From Rhizobiaceae bacterium (GTDB taxonomy: Bacteria > Pseudomonadota > Alphaproteobacteria > Rhizobiales > Rhizobiaceae), in NCBI GenBank assembly GCA_029233925.1, contig JARGOX010000017.1, forward strand, positions 84,243-148,242: 64,000 nucleotides of DNA, given 5' to 3'. Both the position numbers and the translations under genes were made by a program. Positions 7,922 through 17,214 of this stretch are shown here, piece by piece. Position 1 is the first letter of the stretch, and each line of letters starts with the position of its first letter. The notes beneath the pieces are model-generated. The model made no database searches, was not told where the DNA came from, and worked only from the letters and a program-made list of their open reading frames with translations.

Positions 7922-8686
7922 ATGGAAGAGAAAGTTATCCGTTTTAGCCATGACGGAACGCATTTTAAGGTCGGAAGCAAGCTTGTCGAAAAAAACAGAC
8001 TTGGGCGCGTGGAGATTTCCGTTGGTCAGGGAAAGTCATATGCTGCGGGAATGATCGCGCTTGTCCTGCTCGCCGCCGCTTTTTTTGAATTCTTCGATCC
8101 ATGGGTCGTCTCCCCCGCGCTAAAGACACATGAAATCTACTTATTTCTCGTACTGATGGCAGCAGGCGCTCTGGCGTGGGGTAACTGGAAAAATTACAAT
8201 GTCCAAATCCAATACAAGGATGGCACAGGCTTTACCGAGAAAGGTCTGCGCAAGATCCACGCGGCGGCCCTTAGTAACTATTTGCTACAGCAGCATGCAG
8301 TTGATAAATTCGAGATTGGTACAGCGCTTTCGTTCAAAGGAATTAGTGGCATTGCAGAGCCGTTTGCTATGGTGAAAACCCGGCCGCCCCTCGTATCGAC
8401 TGAAACCATCTTTGTTGCAATCAGCCTTGTTGCCGTCTCATTAGGCTTGGCCTTTCTCGTTGCTTACGGCCTTTATATGCAGGATCAGTCTGTTGGATCG
8501 GGCGGATTCGACTTCGCAGAGCATGGGCCGTCGGGCGCAACCTTTGAATTCACTTTTCCGTTCATGTTGTTGGCCATTATCTGGGTCGCCAAGATGGTCG
8601 TAAATTCACGTTGGGACGCATATGTCGCCATCGGTGGCAATGAAGATCTTGAGTTCCGCCATGCGGTTTTGAGCCGAAAACCCTGA
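7922..8686 (+). CDS. Hypothetical membrane protein with four predicted transmembrane segments
   Basis: The chosen start is the ATG at 7922 with AAGGAAGG seven bases upstream, giving 254 residues. An N-terminal cytoplasmic stretch (MEEKVIRFSHDGTHFKVGSK) is followed by a hydrophobic pair (AAGMIALVLLAAAFFEFF; YLFLVLMAAGALAWG), a soluble domain, and another hydrophobic pair (FVAISLVAVSLGLAFLVAYG; FPFMLLAIIWVAKMVV). The overall shape resembles PH-like membrane proteins with two hairpins, but I do not recognise the family. No operon partner is evident. Confidence 0.7.
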   Translation: MEEKVIRFSHDGTHFKVGSKLVEKNRLGRVEISVGQGKSYAAGMIALVLLAAAFFEFFDPWVVSPALKTHEIYLFLVLMAAGALAWGNWKNYNVQIQYKDGTGFTEKGLRKIHAAALSNYLLQQHAVDKFEIGTALSFKGISGIAEPFAMVKTRPPLVSTETIFVAISLVAVSLGLAFLVAYGLYMQDQSVGSGGFDFAEHGPSGATFEFTFPFMLLAIIWVAKMVVNSRWDAYVAIGGNEDLEFRHAVLSRKP

Positions 8687-8912
8687 ACTGAAGCTCCAGA
8701 GCCGACAGCAGGTCAAATCAACGATCCGGACCCCGCGCCTTTCCATTGGAACAGTTTGAAAATAAGATGGACGCGTTGCGTTCTGCCGCAAGTTTCATGA
8801 GCCACTGATAGTCTGAAGTGCCTTTTCGGCCAGCCCGCAGGGTTTCAATTCAGGGTGTTTTGGAGCGCAACGGTGCTATTTCACACAATATGCCCTGATT
8901 GTACCGTCCTGA

Positions 8913-9449
8913 TTATTTCGCATCATTCAATACAAACATCATAAGGCATGGTTCGGTTCCACGGTTGGACCAGGCGTGGCGTGTGCCCTGCTGGATGACA
9001 ACGTCGCCGGCTTTGACCAGCACGTCTTCTTCGTCCATCATCATGTACATCTCACCGCTCAGGACGATGGAATAGTCGATGCTGTCGGTGCGATGCATAT
9101 AGGGGTGACGGCCATTCTCGACCACATTGGCGCCGGCGCCCATGGCGGCGAAAGCCGCCTTTCCGTCGATATTTGCAATCACTTCAGGGTCTTCGGGATC
9201 AAACTGTACGATGCGAAACACCGAGCCGTTCTTCGGCGGATGCAGGATCAACGGTCCGGCCACGGGATCGTCATGGCGCTCCATCTGCGCAGGCGATTGA
9301 TCGATCTGCCACAGATTTGTCAGCGTGACGCCCGGCCGCGTCGGCCGCTGCAATATACAATCGGCAATGTCTTCGCGGATGACCTTTGCAACACCGTTTT
9401 CATCGTGACCGGTCACAAGCCGTCTGAACTTCTTTGCTTCGAAAGCCAT
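8913..9449 (-). CDS. Cupin-domain protein
   Basis: The 178-residue protein carries a C-terminal cupin barrel (about residues 95-175): HRTDSIDYSIVLSGEMYMMM contains the H/x/E part of motif 1, and GDVVIQQGTRHAW gives motif 2 with its conserved G and H. It starts 14 bases after the TRAP permease stop on the same strand, so it is probably co-transcribed with the TAXI transporter. It may be an isomerase, dioxygenase-like enzyme or sensor acting on the imported acid, but no reaction can be assigned. Confidence 0.8.
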   Translation of the reverse strand: MAFEAKKFRRLVTGHDENGVAKVIREDIADCILQRPTRPGVTLTNLWQIDQSPAQMERHDDPVAGPLILHPPKNGSVFRIVQFDPEDPEVIANIDGKAAFAAMGAGANVVENGRHPYMHRTDSIDYSIVLSGEMYMMMDEEDVLVKAGDVVIQQGTRHAWSNRGTEPCLMMFVLNDAK

Positions 9450-9463
9450 GTTGGGGTTCCCTC

Positions 9464-11347
9464 TTATGCTTTGGTGGATTTCAGATCGGGTGTCGGCCCG
9501 GACAGGAACCAGACAGCGGCAAAGGCCGCCAGCCCGATGGCGTCACTGACCAGCCCCTGATGAAGCAGCGCAATGCCTGCCGCGCCGGTGACAAGGCGCG
9601 GAAGGAGCGCAAGATCATTGCGTATGAAACCGATGACAAAGGAGGCGAGGCAGTAGACGCCAATCGCGCCACTGCCGATTGCCAGGATGATGCTTGGAGC
9701 ACTGCCCTGCATCAGGAGGGCAGGGCCATAGAAAAACATGAAGGGCAGAATGTAACAGGTGATGCCATAGGTGAAAGCCGTCCAGCCAACCTTGTTGATA
9801 TCGGCCTTGGCAATGCCCGCCGCCACATAGGAGGCCAAGGCCACGGGCGGGGTAATCGTCGACACGCAGCCATAGAAGAACACGAACATATGCGCCGTCA
9901 GAAGTGGCACGCCCATTTTGGCAAGCGCTGGCGCGACAACCGTTGCAAGGATCAGATAGGCCGCCGTCGTTGGCAGGCCCATGCCCAGAATGATCGCTGT
10001 CAGCATGGTAAAGAGCAGCGCAAAAAAGGTGATGCCGCCGGATGCTGCAATGATCAGCCCGGAAATTTTGGATCCAAGGCCGGTCACGCCGAGTGTCCCG
10101 GCAATGATGCCTGCGGCCGCGCAGGCAATGGCAATCGGGACAACCGCCTTGGTGCCTTCGGTAATGGCCCTTGCGGCTTTCTTCGCCATTTCCAGATTGA
10201 TCCGCCGGGTCCAGATGACGTGGCAGACAAGCAGCACGATGATCGAATAATAGGACGCCTTGAAGGGTGAGAAGCCGTTGAGCATCATGGCAATCAAGGT
10301 GGCGAAAGGGATGATGAACTGTCCGCCCTTGAACAGGATCATCCAGATGGATTCATCGTCGTCGTCAGGCTGGACAAGCGGCACGATCCGGCTTTTACCT
10401 GCCTGCAGATGCACAACAAAAAACAGTGACGCAAAAAACAGCAAGGCCGGTATGAGGGCAACCTGCATCACGTTTGAATAGGGAACGCCGACGATCTCGG
10501 CCATGATGAATGCGGCAGCGCCCATGACGGGCGGCATCATCTGCCCGCCGGTGGATACCACCGCTTCAATCGCGCCTGCCTGGTGTGGTGCGTAGCCTTC
10601 CTTTTTCATCATCGGAATTGTCAGTGTGCCGGTCACGGCGACATTGCCGGCGGCAGAGCCGGAAATCATGCCGAGCAGGGTGCTGAAGATCACCGCCGTC
10701 TTTGCCCCGGCGGCACGCATGCCCCTGGTCAGACGGTTCGCCAGCTTGAAGAAGAAGTCGCCCGCGCCGAATTCGCTCAGGAAGGCGCCATAGATTGAAA
10801 ACAGCACGATGTAGGTTGCCGACACGCCGAGCGGAATGCCGAAGACGCCCTGTGATGTCGTGGTCAAAAGCTCCGAGATCCGTGTCACCGAATAGCCGCG
10901 TGAACCCAGCACACCCGGCAGATATTCGGAGAAAAACGGATAGGTGAAGAAGAACAGGCAAATGAGCGCCAGGATCACACCAACCCCGCGGCGGGCACCT
11001 TCCAGCACAAGCACAATCAGCAGCAGGCCGATCCATGCATCCAGCGGACCGGTATCGCCACCGCTCATGGCTATGTCTTTCCAGCGGCTGAGAATATACA
11101 GGCAGCTGCCCAGCGATGCGGCGATCAGAACCCCGCCGATGATGCGATCCAGCAGCGTGCCGGCTATGCGCCGGAAGCTGGCTCGCGTCAGAAACAGGAT
11201 GACAAGCATCGCCAGAAGATGGGTGATGCGGATGTCGCGGGTCGACAGAACCAGGATGCCACCCACATTCAGCAGATGAAAAAGGCCCAATGCGAAGGCA
11301 ATGGCGTTGACCGCATAGCCGATCAGCTTGTCCGTTGTATTTTGCAT
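9464..11347 (-). CDS. TRAP transporter fused 4TM/12TM permease (DctQM-type, TAXI family)
   Basis: The 627-residue, almost wholly hydrophobic protein combines the small (DctQ-like) and large (DctM-like) membrane subunits, as is usual for TAXI-type TRAP systems. It has an N-terminal set of short helices to about residue 130, then the DctM signature region (GSAAGNVAVTGTLTIPMMKK; GGQMMPPVMGAAAFIMAE; LGMGLPTTAAYLILA). It drives ion-coupled uptake of organic acids delivered by the binding protein encoded 61 bases upstream (11409-12341). A cupin gene follows. Confidence 0.93.
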   Translation of the reverse strand: MQNTTDKLIGYAVNAIAFALGLFHLLNVGGILVLSTRDIRITHLLAMLVILFLTRASFRRIAGTLLDRIIGGVLIAASLGSCLYILSRWKDIAMSGGDTGPLDAWIGLLLIVLVLEGARRGVGVILALICLFFFTYPFFSEYLPGVLGSRGYSVTRISELLTTTSQGVFGIPLGVSATYIVLFSIYGAFLSEFGAGDFFFKLANRLTRGMRAAGAKTAVIFSTLLGMISGSAAGNVAVTGTLTIPMMKKEGYAPHQAGAIEAVVSTGGQMMPPVMGAAAFIMAEIVGVPYSNVMQVALIPALLFFASLFFVVHLQAGKSRIVPLVQPDDDDESIWMILFKGGQFIIPFATLIAMMLNGFSPFKASYYSIIVLLVCHVIWTRRINLEMAKKAARAITEGTKAVVPIAIACAAAGIIAGTLGVTGLGSKISGLIIAASGGITFFALLFTMLTAIILGMGLPTTAAYLILATVVAPALAKMGVPLLTAHMFVFFYGCVSTITPPVALASYVAAGIAKADINKVGWTAFTYGITCYILPFMFFYGPALLMQGSAPSIILAIGSGAIGVYCLASFVIGFIRNDLALLPRLVTGAAGIALLHQGLVSDAIGLAAFAAVWFLSGPTPDLKSTKA

Positions 11348-11408
11348 GGTGTCTTTCCAGGCGCAGGAAGCAGGCTTCCTGCGCCGAATATTGGAGAGAA
11401 GTTTTCAA

Positions 11409-12341
11409 CTATTCCTTGAAAAATTTCTCGGCACCGGGATGCAGAGGGATCTTCAGCGTAAGGGACGCGGCCGGATCAATCTGTTTTGCAAGTGCGTTTT
11501 CAGCGCGGAACTCATCCATATGGCCATAGATGGCCTTGGTGATCTCATAGGCCAGTTCATCGCTCATGCCCGCATCAACGATCAGCATGTTGTTGACACC
11601 AAGAACGGTGCCATCGTTATCCGTGCCGTAGACGTCCTTTGGCACGATAACCCCGTTGTAATTGGGATATTTTTGCAGCGCAGTTTCGATCTGTTTGTCG
11701 TCGAGCGGAATGAATTTCAACTTCTTGTTGGCCTGTGCCTGCATAACCGCACCGGCGGGATAACCGCTGAGCGCAAAGGCTGCATCCACGTTGCCATCGG
11801 CAAGCTGACTAAAACCGTCGCCATAGGACAGGAAGCTCGGCGTAATATCATCCATCGACAGCCCTGCAAGCCCCAATACCTGGCCGAGGAAGGGAATGGT
11901 TCCTCCGCCCGCCGGACCAACAGCAACACGCTTGCCTTTCAGGTCCGCAATTGAATTGATGGACGAACCGTCAAGGGTCATCATGTGCAGAATGCTGTAA
12001 TGAAGCGGCCCGATCGCCCGCAGGTTCATCGCACCGGCCTTCTTGTAGGGACCAACGCCCTTGTTGGCCAGTACGGAAAGATTGTTGTTGGTGATGGCGA
12101 TGTCGACTTCGCCGGAGTTTACCAGACGCGGGTTTTCCACCGAGCCGCCTGTCACGATTGGCACCATGGTCGTGTCTTTTGCGTGTTTGCTGACAAGCGA
12201 GGAGATCGCCTGGCCAACCGGATAGAATGCACCCCCCTGGCTGGCCGTTCCTATGCGCAACTCGGCAGCAGTGGCCAGGCCAGTACCCATGACAAGCGAT
12301 GCGCCCAAGGCGGCCAATGCGGCCATCGATTTGAATTTCAT
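11409..12341 (-). CDS. TRAP transporter solute receptor, TAXI family
   Basis: From the ATG at 12341, with GGGAGGATCACAAC upstream, the protein has 310 residues. A signal peptide (MKFKSMAALAALGASLVMGT...ATAAE) is followed by the TAXI pattern LRIGTASQGGAFYPVGQAIS, ending ...IPLHPGAEKFFKE. It is the periplasmic receptor of the TRAP system. TAXI proteins bind carboxylates such as glutamate or 2-oxoglutarate in the few known cases; the ligand here is unknown. A longer open frame upstream (to 12515) lacks a ribosome site and would bury the signal peptide. Confidence 0.93.
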   Translation of the reverse strand: MKFKSMAALAALGASLVMGTGLATAAELRIGTASQGGAFYPVGQAISSLVSKHAKDTTMVPIVTGGSVENPRLVNSGEVDIAITNNNLSVLANKGVGPYKKAGAMNLRAIGPLHYSILHMMTLDGSSINSIADLKGKRVAVGPAGGGTIPFLGQVLGLAGLSMDDITPSFLSYGDGFSQLADGNVDAAFALSGYPAGAVMQAQANKKLKFIPLDDKQIETALQKYPNYNGVIVPKDVYGTDNDGTVLGVNNMLIVDAGMSDELAYEITKAIYGHMDEFRAENALAKQIDPAASLTLKIPLHPGAEKFFKE

Positions 12342-12661
12342 GTTGTGATCCTCCCGAATTGAATTTTTACCGATCTTCAAAGACCGCCATGTTAAGCTAG
12401 CACAAAGTAGGAAGCATGCCAATAAAATCGATATTTTAAGACCATTGACCAAAATACCGTTTATATTAGCGCCATCAAGCGTTTTGTTGATTATGCGCTG
12501 CAACTGACAGCGCAATCTATCCCTGTTTGGCCATCAGTGTGCCACTAAAGACGATCGGATCGTTATCAAAGTCAGAATTATTTCGGGAGTTGGCTGGCCG
12601 CGCCGCGTCAATGGGCAGGATTTGCGAATAGAACAGCGTCTGATTGACATCTTCGCGCATC

Positions 12662-12749
12662 CTGTTTTTAGACCGCAGTCAGGCTGTTTTTAGACCGCAG
12701 TCAGGCTGTTTTTAGACCGCAGTCAGGCTGTTTTTAGACCGCAGTCAGG
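12662..12749. repeat. Four perfect tandem copies of a 22-base unit
   Basis: Copies occupy 12662-12683, 12684-12705, 12706-12727 and 12728-12749. Each begins CTGTTTTTAGACC and ends GCAGTCAGG, with no mismatch between copies. Perfect identity suggests recent slippage or unequal exchange. No spacers are present, so it is not a CRISPR array. It lies in the 650-base gap between the TAXI receptor start and the truncated aldehyde dehydrogenase. I saw no gene in the rest of that gap (12342-12993). Confidence 0.95.
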
Positions 12750-12791
12750 ATTGTCTGGTGATACCCTGTGTTCATTCATTCGAACCTTTTG

Positions 12792-12823
12792 GTCGCCCCT
12801 TTGTGTCGCCCCTTTGTGTCGCC
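12792..12823. repeat. 13-base tandem repeat, about 2.5 copies
   Basis: GTCGCCCCTTTGT occurs at 12792-12804 and 12805-12817, and its first six bases again at 12818-12823. Together with the 22-base repeats 40 bases away, it marks this gap as prone to slippage or rearrangement. Confidence 0.9.
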
Positions 12824-12993
12824 AGGAATCGTGTTCCGGGTCCGCATCCGACCATATCGGGCTTGACGATCATTCTCGTAATGCTGTTCATGCCCAAGGG
12901 TGATGAATCTGATATTTTGCCGAATCAGGGATCCGGCTGGCCCTATGCTGGCACATCTGGGGGCAACGAACCGATCAAACAAAAGGAAAAGCA

Positions 12994-13835
12994 ATGACCG
13001 ACGCACAATTGTTTATCGGCGGGCAGCACGTCAAGCTGGATGAGGCCAGAACCTGCACGCGCCTGGATCCCGTCACCGGAGACGTAGCGACACGGTTTGG
13101 CGCCGCCACGACCAGGGATGCCGAGGCTGCGGTCAATGCGGCGAGGGAGGCCTTTCCTGCCTGGTCAGCTTCAACGCCTGCGCACCGGCGCGAGGTTCTG
13201 TCGAAAACCGCCGACATCCTGTCAGCGCGTGCTGGTGACTTCATCAATGCCATGCAGCGTGAGATTGGCAGCACGGCGGGCTGGGCCGGTTTCAACGTGA
13301 TGTTGGCCGCGCAGCAGCGCTGGTTGCAGCAGACCCGCGCGAGAACGGACCGTTGGGGTCCCTGGTCGGCATGGCATCGACACAACGGCTCAATGGCCTG
13401 GTCAAGGACGCACTCGACAAGGGCGCCACTTTATTGACCGGCGGGACAAGCGAAAGCGTCATCTATCAGCCCACCGTGCTGGTTGACGTGACCGAAGACA
13501 TGCGGATTTTCAGCGAGGAATCCTTCGGTCCGGTCAAGGCGATTTATCGCTTCGACACCGAGGAAGAGGCTTTGCGCATGGCCAATGATACCCAATACGG
13601 CCTTTCGGCTGCCGTGTTCAGCAGGGATGTGAGTCGCGCGCAGGCCTTTGCGGACAAGATTGAAAGCGGCATCTGCCACATCAATGGTCCTACCGTGCAT
13701 GATGAGGCGCATATGCCATTCGGTGGCGTCAAAAACAGCGGCCACGGTCGCTTTGGCGGCACGGCGGCGATTTATGAATTTACCGAATTGCGCTGGATCA
13801 CCATTGAGGATCCGGCCCAGCATTACCCGATTTGA
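12994..13835 (+). pseudogene. Aldehyde dehydrogenase with internal deletion and frameshift
   Basis: Residues 1 to about 113 match the N-terminus of a vanillin/benzaldehyde-dehydrogenase-like ALDH (LFIGGQHVKLDEARTCTRLD; AAREAFPAWSASTPAHRREV; IGSTAGWAGFNVMLAA). At about 13335-13345 the frame shifts by two, and the sequence resumes near the normal residue 310 (NGPLGSLVGMASTQRL, IFSEESFGPVKAIYRF, GHGRFGGTAAIYEFTELRW). About 200 residues are missing, including the NAD-binding loop and the catalytic Glu and Cys. The 3' part alone (ATG at 13353) has no active site. The ThDP enzyme gene follows within 21 bases, so the pair was probably a decarboxylase-dehydrogenase unit. Confidence 0.92.
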
Positions 13836-13855
13836 CGGCCGATCAGGAGACTCAT

Positions 13856-15565
13856 TTGACCGAGGAAAACAACACCATCACGGCCGGCGGGGCCATTTTC
13901 ACCAAGCTCAAGGCGCTGGGTGTCGATTATGTCTTTGTCAATTCCGGAACCGATTTTCCGCCGATTGTCGAGGGCCTGGTCGAAGCGTCGCACAAGAATA
14001 TCGATCTGCCGACGCCCATCATCATTCCGCACGAACACGCGGCAATGGGCATGGCTATGGGTTACTACGAAATATCAGGGCGCTGTCAGGCGGTCATGCT
14101 GCACACCAATGTCGGCCTGTCAAACGGGGCAACGGGGGCCATCAACGCGGCTTGCGAGCACGTGCCCATGTTGATGATGTCCGGTCGCACGCCGGTCACC
14201 GAAGAAACCCGGTTTGGCGCGCGGACCGTGCCCATCGGCTGGGGGCAGGAAATGCGCGACCAGACGGCTCTGGTTCGTGAGGCGAGCAAATGGGACTATG
14301 AGCTGCGGTTCCCCGAACAGATTTCCGGCGCGCTCGACCGGGCCTTTGCGATCGCCAATTCGACGCCCAAGGGACCGGTCTATCTGTCATTGCCGCGCGA
14401 GACATTGTGCGAGGAAATTCCGCGTGAAGGCACCAGCGATGCGACCACCATGCAGCCGGCAAAAATCGGCATTTCCGATCGCGAAATGGACGCCGCAGCG
14501 GCCATGCTGGCCAAGGCGAAGCACCCGCTGGTGATTGCCCAGCGCGGAGCCGGTGACGCGGAAAGTTATGCGCAGTTTGGCCAATGGGCTGATGAATGGG
14601 GCATACCGGTTTGCTCCTGGTGGGCGACGCATCTGGCTATTGATACGGATCATCCCTGCCACATCGGTGAAAATCCCAGCCCATGGCTTGAAGCGGCCGA
14701 TGTGGTGCTGGTGCTGGACAGTCTCGCACCCTGGTGGCCCGACAAGCACAAATTGCCCGATGACGCCCGGGTCATCAACATGGGTCCAGATCCATTGTTC
14801 AGCCGCTATCCAATCCGCAACTTCCGCTCAAACCTGTCCATCGCCGGTGAAAACGCCGACACGATTCCGGCGCTGATCAAGGCGATGAGGCGCATTGGCG
14901 GTGATGCGGATGTGATTGCAGCGCGCCGCGCCCATGTGGCTGAGAAGGCGCAGGCAACACGTGACAGGCTGGCTCTGGAGGCGCAGGCATCAACGGCCAA
15001 GGGCATCACCAAACAATGGGTCAGCGCCTGTCTGGGTGCGGCGCTGCGGGGTAAAAAATCCTCCGTCTATTCCGAACTCGGGGTGAAACTGGGTTCTGTG
15101 GAGCGCAAGGGGCATAACGCCTGGTTCCAGGAACCACATTCGGGTGGGCTGGGATGGAGCTTTCCGGCCGCAATGGGTGGGCAATTGGCTGACCGGGACC
15201 GTGTGATCGTGGCGACAATGGGGGACGGGTCCTACATATTTTCCAATCCCACCGCCTGTCACCAGATCGCGGAAGCTCTGGGTCTACCGGTTCTGATCAT
15301 TGTCCTGAACAACCACGAATGGGGTGCGGTGCGTCAATCGGTTGTGGGCTCCTATCCGAATGGCTATGCGGCGCAGTCCAATGAGGTGCCGCTGACCTCG
15401 CTCGAACCATCGCCGGATTTCGTGCATGTGGCGAAGGCCAGCCGTGCGTGGACCCGCAAGGTGGACAGGCCGGAGGATGTGCCGGGTGCCATCGAAGCGG
15501 CGCTGGCAGCCATTTCAGACCGCAAACAACACGCGTTTTTGGAAATCACGATCCTGAAGGACTGA
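13856..15565 (+). CDS. Thiamine-diphosphate-dependent enzyme (acetolactate synthase / benzoylformate decarboxylase-like)
   Basis: A TTG start at 13856 is chosen because AGGAGA lies five bases upstream; an in-frame TTG at 13832 overlaps the previous stop. The 569-residue protein has the three-domain architecture of this family: an N-terminal PYR domain with the catalytic glutamate in IPHEHAAMGMAMGYY, a central domain, and a C-terminal PP domain with the ThDP motif GDGSYIF...LNNHEWGA. It probably decarboxylates or ligates a 2-oxoacid. The adjacent aldehyde dehydrogenase remnant suggests an aldehyde product, as in mandelate-type pathways, but acetolactate-synthase-like or other activities are possible. 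Confidence 0.85.
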   Translation: MTEENNTITAGGAIFTKLKALGVDYVFVNSGTDFPPIVEGLVEASHKNIDLPTPIIIPHEHAAMGMAMGYYEISGRCQAVMLHTNVGLSNGATGAINAACEHVPMLMMSGRTPVTEETRFGARTVPIGWGQEMRDQTALVREASKWDYELRFPEQISGALDRAFAIANSTPKGPVYLSLPRETLCEEIPREGTSDATTMQPAKIGISDREMDAAAAMLAKAKHPLVIAQRGAGDAESYAQFGQWADEWGIPVCSWWATHLAIDTDHPCHIGENPSPWLEAADVVLVLDSLAPWWPDKHKLPDDARVINMGPDPLFSRYPIRNFRSNLSIAGENADTIPALIKAMRRIGGDADVIAARRAHVAEKAQATRDRLALEAQASTAKGITKQWVSACLGAALRGKKSSVYSELGVKLGSVERKGHNAWFQEPHSGGLGWSFPAAMGGQLADRDRVIVATMGDGSYIFSNPTACHQIAEALGLPVLIIVLNNHEWGAVRQSVVGSYPNGYAAQSNEVPLTSLEPSPDFVHVAKASRAWTRKVDRPEDVPGAIEAALAAISDRKQHAFLEITILKD

Positions 15566-15700
15566 GCATTTGGCCGCGCTGACCTCGAAATATCCGGCCG
15601 TGTCTGATGTGTTTGCTCCGAACTTGCGGCTGATCCGCTTGATAGGCTCGGTGAGGCGCTAATACCCTTTGTGCCCGGCACATGGATGCCGGGCCAATTG

Positions 15701-16483
15701 TCAAAAGAACATCCACAGGCCAGCCCCGACCAACAGGGCCCCGACGATTTTTGACAGTTTCTCGCTGCCCGGCAGGATTTTTTCGGCCAGAACATAGATG
15801 GTGATCGCGATGATCCAGGCCGGGTTCATGACGCCGACGACGAACAGCAGTCCCATCAAGGCCCAGCAACAGCCCACACAGAACAGGCCGTGACGCCAAC
15901 CCATGGTCAGCGCTCCCCGGTTGCCTTCACGCCACTGGGTCATCAAAAAGGCAATGGGCGTGCGGCATTGATGCAGGCAGGCCTGTTTCAGGGTGCTGAA
16001 CTGATAGAGGCCGGCCACCACGAGAATGCCGGCGGCCAGCGGCCCAGTGGCCTTCATCATCATGGGTGACATGTAGGCAAGGTTTGTCAGTCCTGCCTGC
16101 AGCACAGTTGCGGCCAAGCTGAAGCCCGACCAGGCCAGGAGATAGCCGCCGGAGAACATGAACACCGGCAACCAGCCTGCACCGTGCAGCCGGTCGGCTG
16201 CCTGCATGCGCGCATAGGCGTGAATCATCGGCGCGGCGGTTGGCAACATCATAGCCGCCATCATGATGGCCCACATGAGGAAGAGGCCGGTGAACTGCAT
16301 GGGCGCGAACATCTGCGGTGACATCATCATTGCCGCCATGCCCGGTATGGCCGACATGTCGCCGATCATGATGACCAAATAAATCCACGATGCCAGAGCC
16401 ACGGCAACCGGAGCGCCCATCAGCAGGGCAAGACGCGCGGGGGTCAAGGATGCCCCCACGCCGCTATTTGTGTCGGCGCGCAT
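15701..16483 (-). CDS. DUF2182 family membrane protein (predicted metal-binding)
   Basis: The 260-residue protein has about six or seven hydrophobic segments and the methionine-rich stretches typical of DUF2182 (GMAAMMMSPQMFAPMQ; FLMWAIMMAAMMLPTAAPMI), together with a conserved Cys pair region (LKQACLHQCRTPIAFLM) and GLFCVGCCWALMGLLF. The Met/Cys/His content suggests handling of a soft metal such as copper, though no function is established. It directly follows the DUF1326 gene (stop and start 2 bases apart), a pairing I know from other proteobacteria. Confidence 0.85.
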   Translation of the reverse strand: MRADTNSGVGASLTPARLALLMGAPVAVALASWIYLVIMIGDMSAIPGMAAMMMSPQMFAPMQFTGLFLMWAIMMAAMMLPTAAPMIHAYARMQAADRLHGAGWLPVFMFSGGYLLAWSGFSLAATVLQAGLTNLAYMSPMMMKATGPLAAGILVVAGLYQFSTLKQACLHQCRTPIAFLMTQWREGNRGALTMGWRHGLFCVGCCWALMGLLFVVGVMNPAWIIAITIYVLAEKILPGSEKLSKIVGALLVGAGLWMFF

Positions 16484-16485
16484 CG

Positions 16486-17088
16486 TTACTGCTCACTCTG
16501 ATAGGCAAATTCAGAAAATATGCCGGTCTTGTCGGTCAGATCCCAGGCCATTCCATGATCGCTATAGGCCAGTCTGGAGGATTTGGCCGCTGTGGCGACA
16601 AATCCGGGGGCAATGCACAGAGGATGGCCCTCGATTGTCACCGGCCCGCCACCCTGTCCGGCAATCTGGTCGATTTCGACATCGGCAATGCCGGGAATTT
16701 TCAACGCGTGTTTCCCGCCATTGACCGAAAAATCAATCGGCACGGAGCGCACGCCGACAATCGCCCCGATATGGGTGGCCAGCCGCGCCGGATGCCCGCC
16801 GCCCTGGCCACCGAAGATTTTCATCAGGCTGGCATTCTGCGCCTCATCGGCTCGTTCGTCGACATAGACCGCCACGTTCCACTGGGTTGTGGCCATATTA
16901 CCCGGAGAATGAACGGCCAGCGCGACATTGAGACCGGAGAGCGACACGTCCTCGTCCTTGCCTTCCTCAATGTGCCAGCCGACCAGAGCCGTGCATTCCT
17001 CGTTGGTCGGAGGGCTGAGGAAGAGACAGGGGCAGGCGGTATCGCAATTGCAACTTTCGAAATAGGTTCCCTTGAGTGACCAGGTCAT
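16486..17088 (-). CDS. DUF1326 domain protein
   Basis: The start is ATG at 17088 (AGGAAAAATTC upstream), giving 200 residues. The N-terminal YFESCNCDTACPCLFLS with five cysteines is the DUF1326 hallmark and looks like a metal or thiol site. No signal peptide is visible, so it is probably cytoplasmic. It forms a two-gene unit with the DUF2182 membrane protein and is divergent from a winged-helix/TPR regulator that may control it. Function is unknown; a role in copper or similar metal handling with its partner is a guess from the residues. Confidence 0.85.
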   Translation of the reverse strand: MTWSLKGTYFESCNCDTACPCLFLSPPTNEECTALVGWHIEEGKDEDVSLSGLNVALAVHSPGNMATTQWNVAVYVDERADEAQNASLMKIFGGQGGGHPARLATHIGAIVGVRSVPIDFSVNGGKHALKIPGIADVEIDQIAGQGGGPVTIEGHPLCIAPGFVATAAKSSRLAYSDHGMAWDLTDKTGIFSEFAYQSEQ

Positions 17089-17214
17089 TGAATTTTTCCT
17101 TGGTGGTTGTTGATTGCAAAAACCTAGGCGTCCTTCGGCGCCATTGCTTGAAGGCGGCATTGAGATTAGGTTGGGATTTCATCGTTTTTCGATCAATGGC
17201 GGGTCTATTTGTCC

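Noticed and set aside
12662..12749. CRISPR array
   Set aside because: The repeats are directly adjacent with no spacers and no cas genes nearby; this is a simple tandem repeat.
13353..13835. Independent short protein from the 3' part of the aldehyde dehydrogenase gene
   Set aside because: The ATG lies inside normal ALDH sequence, has no ribosome site, and the fragment lacks the active site.
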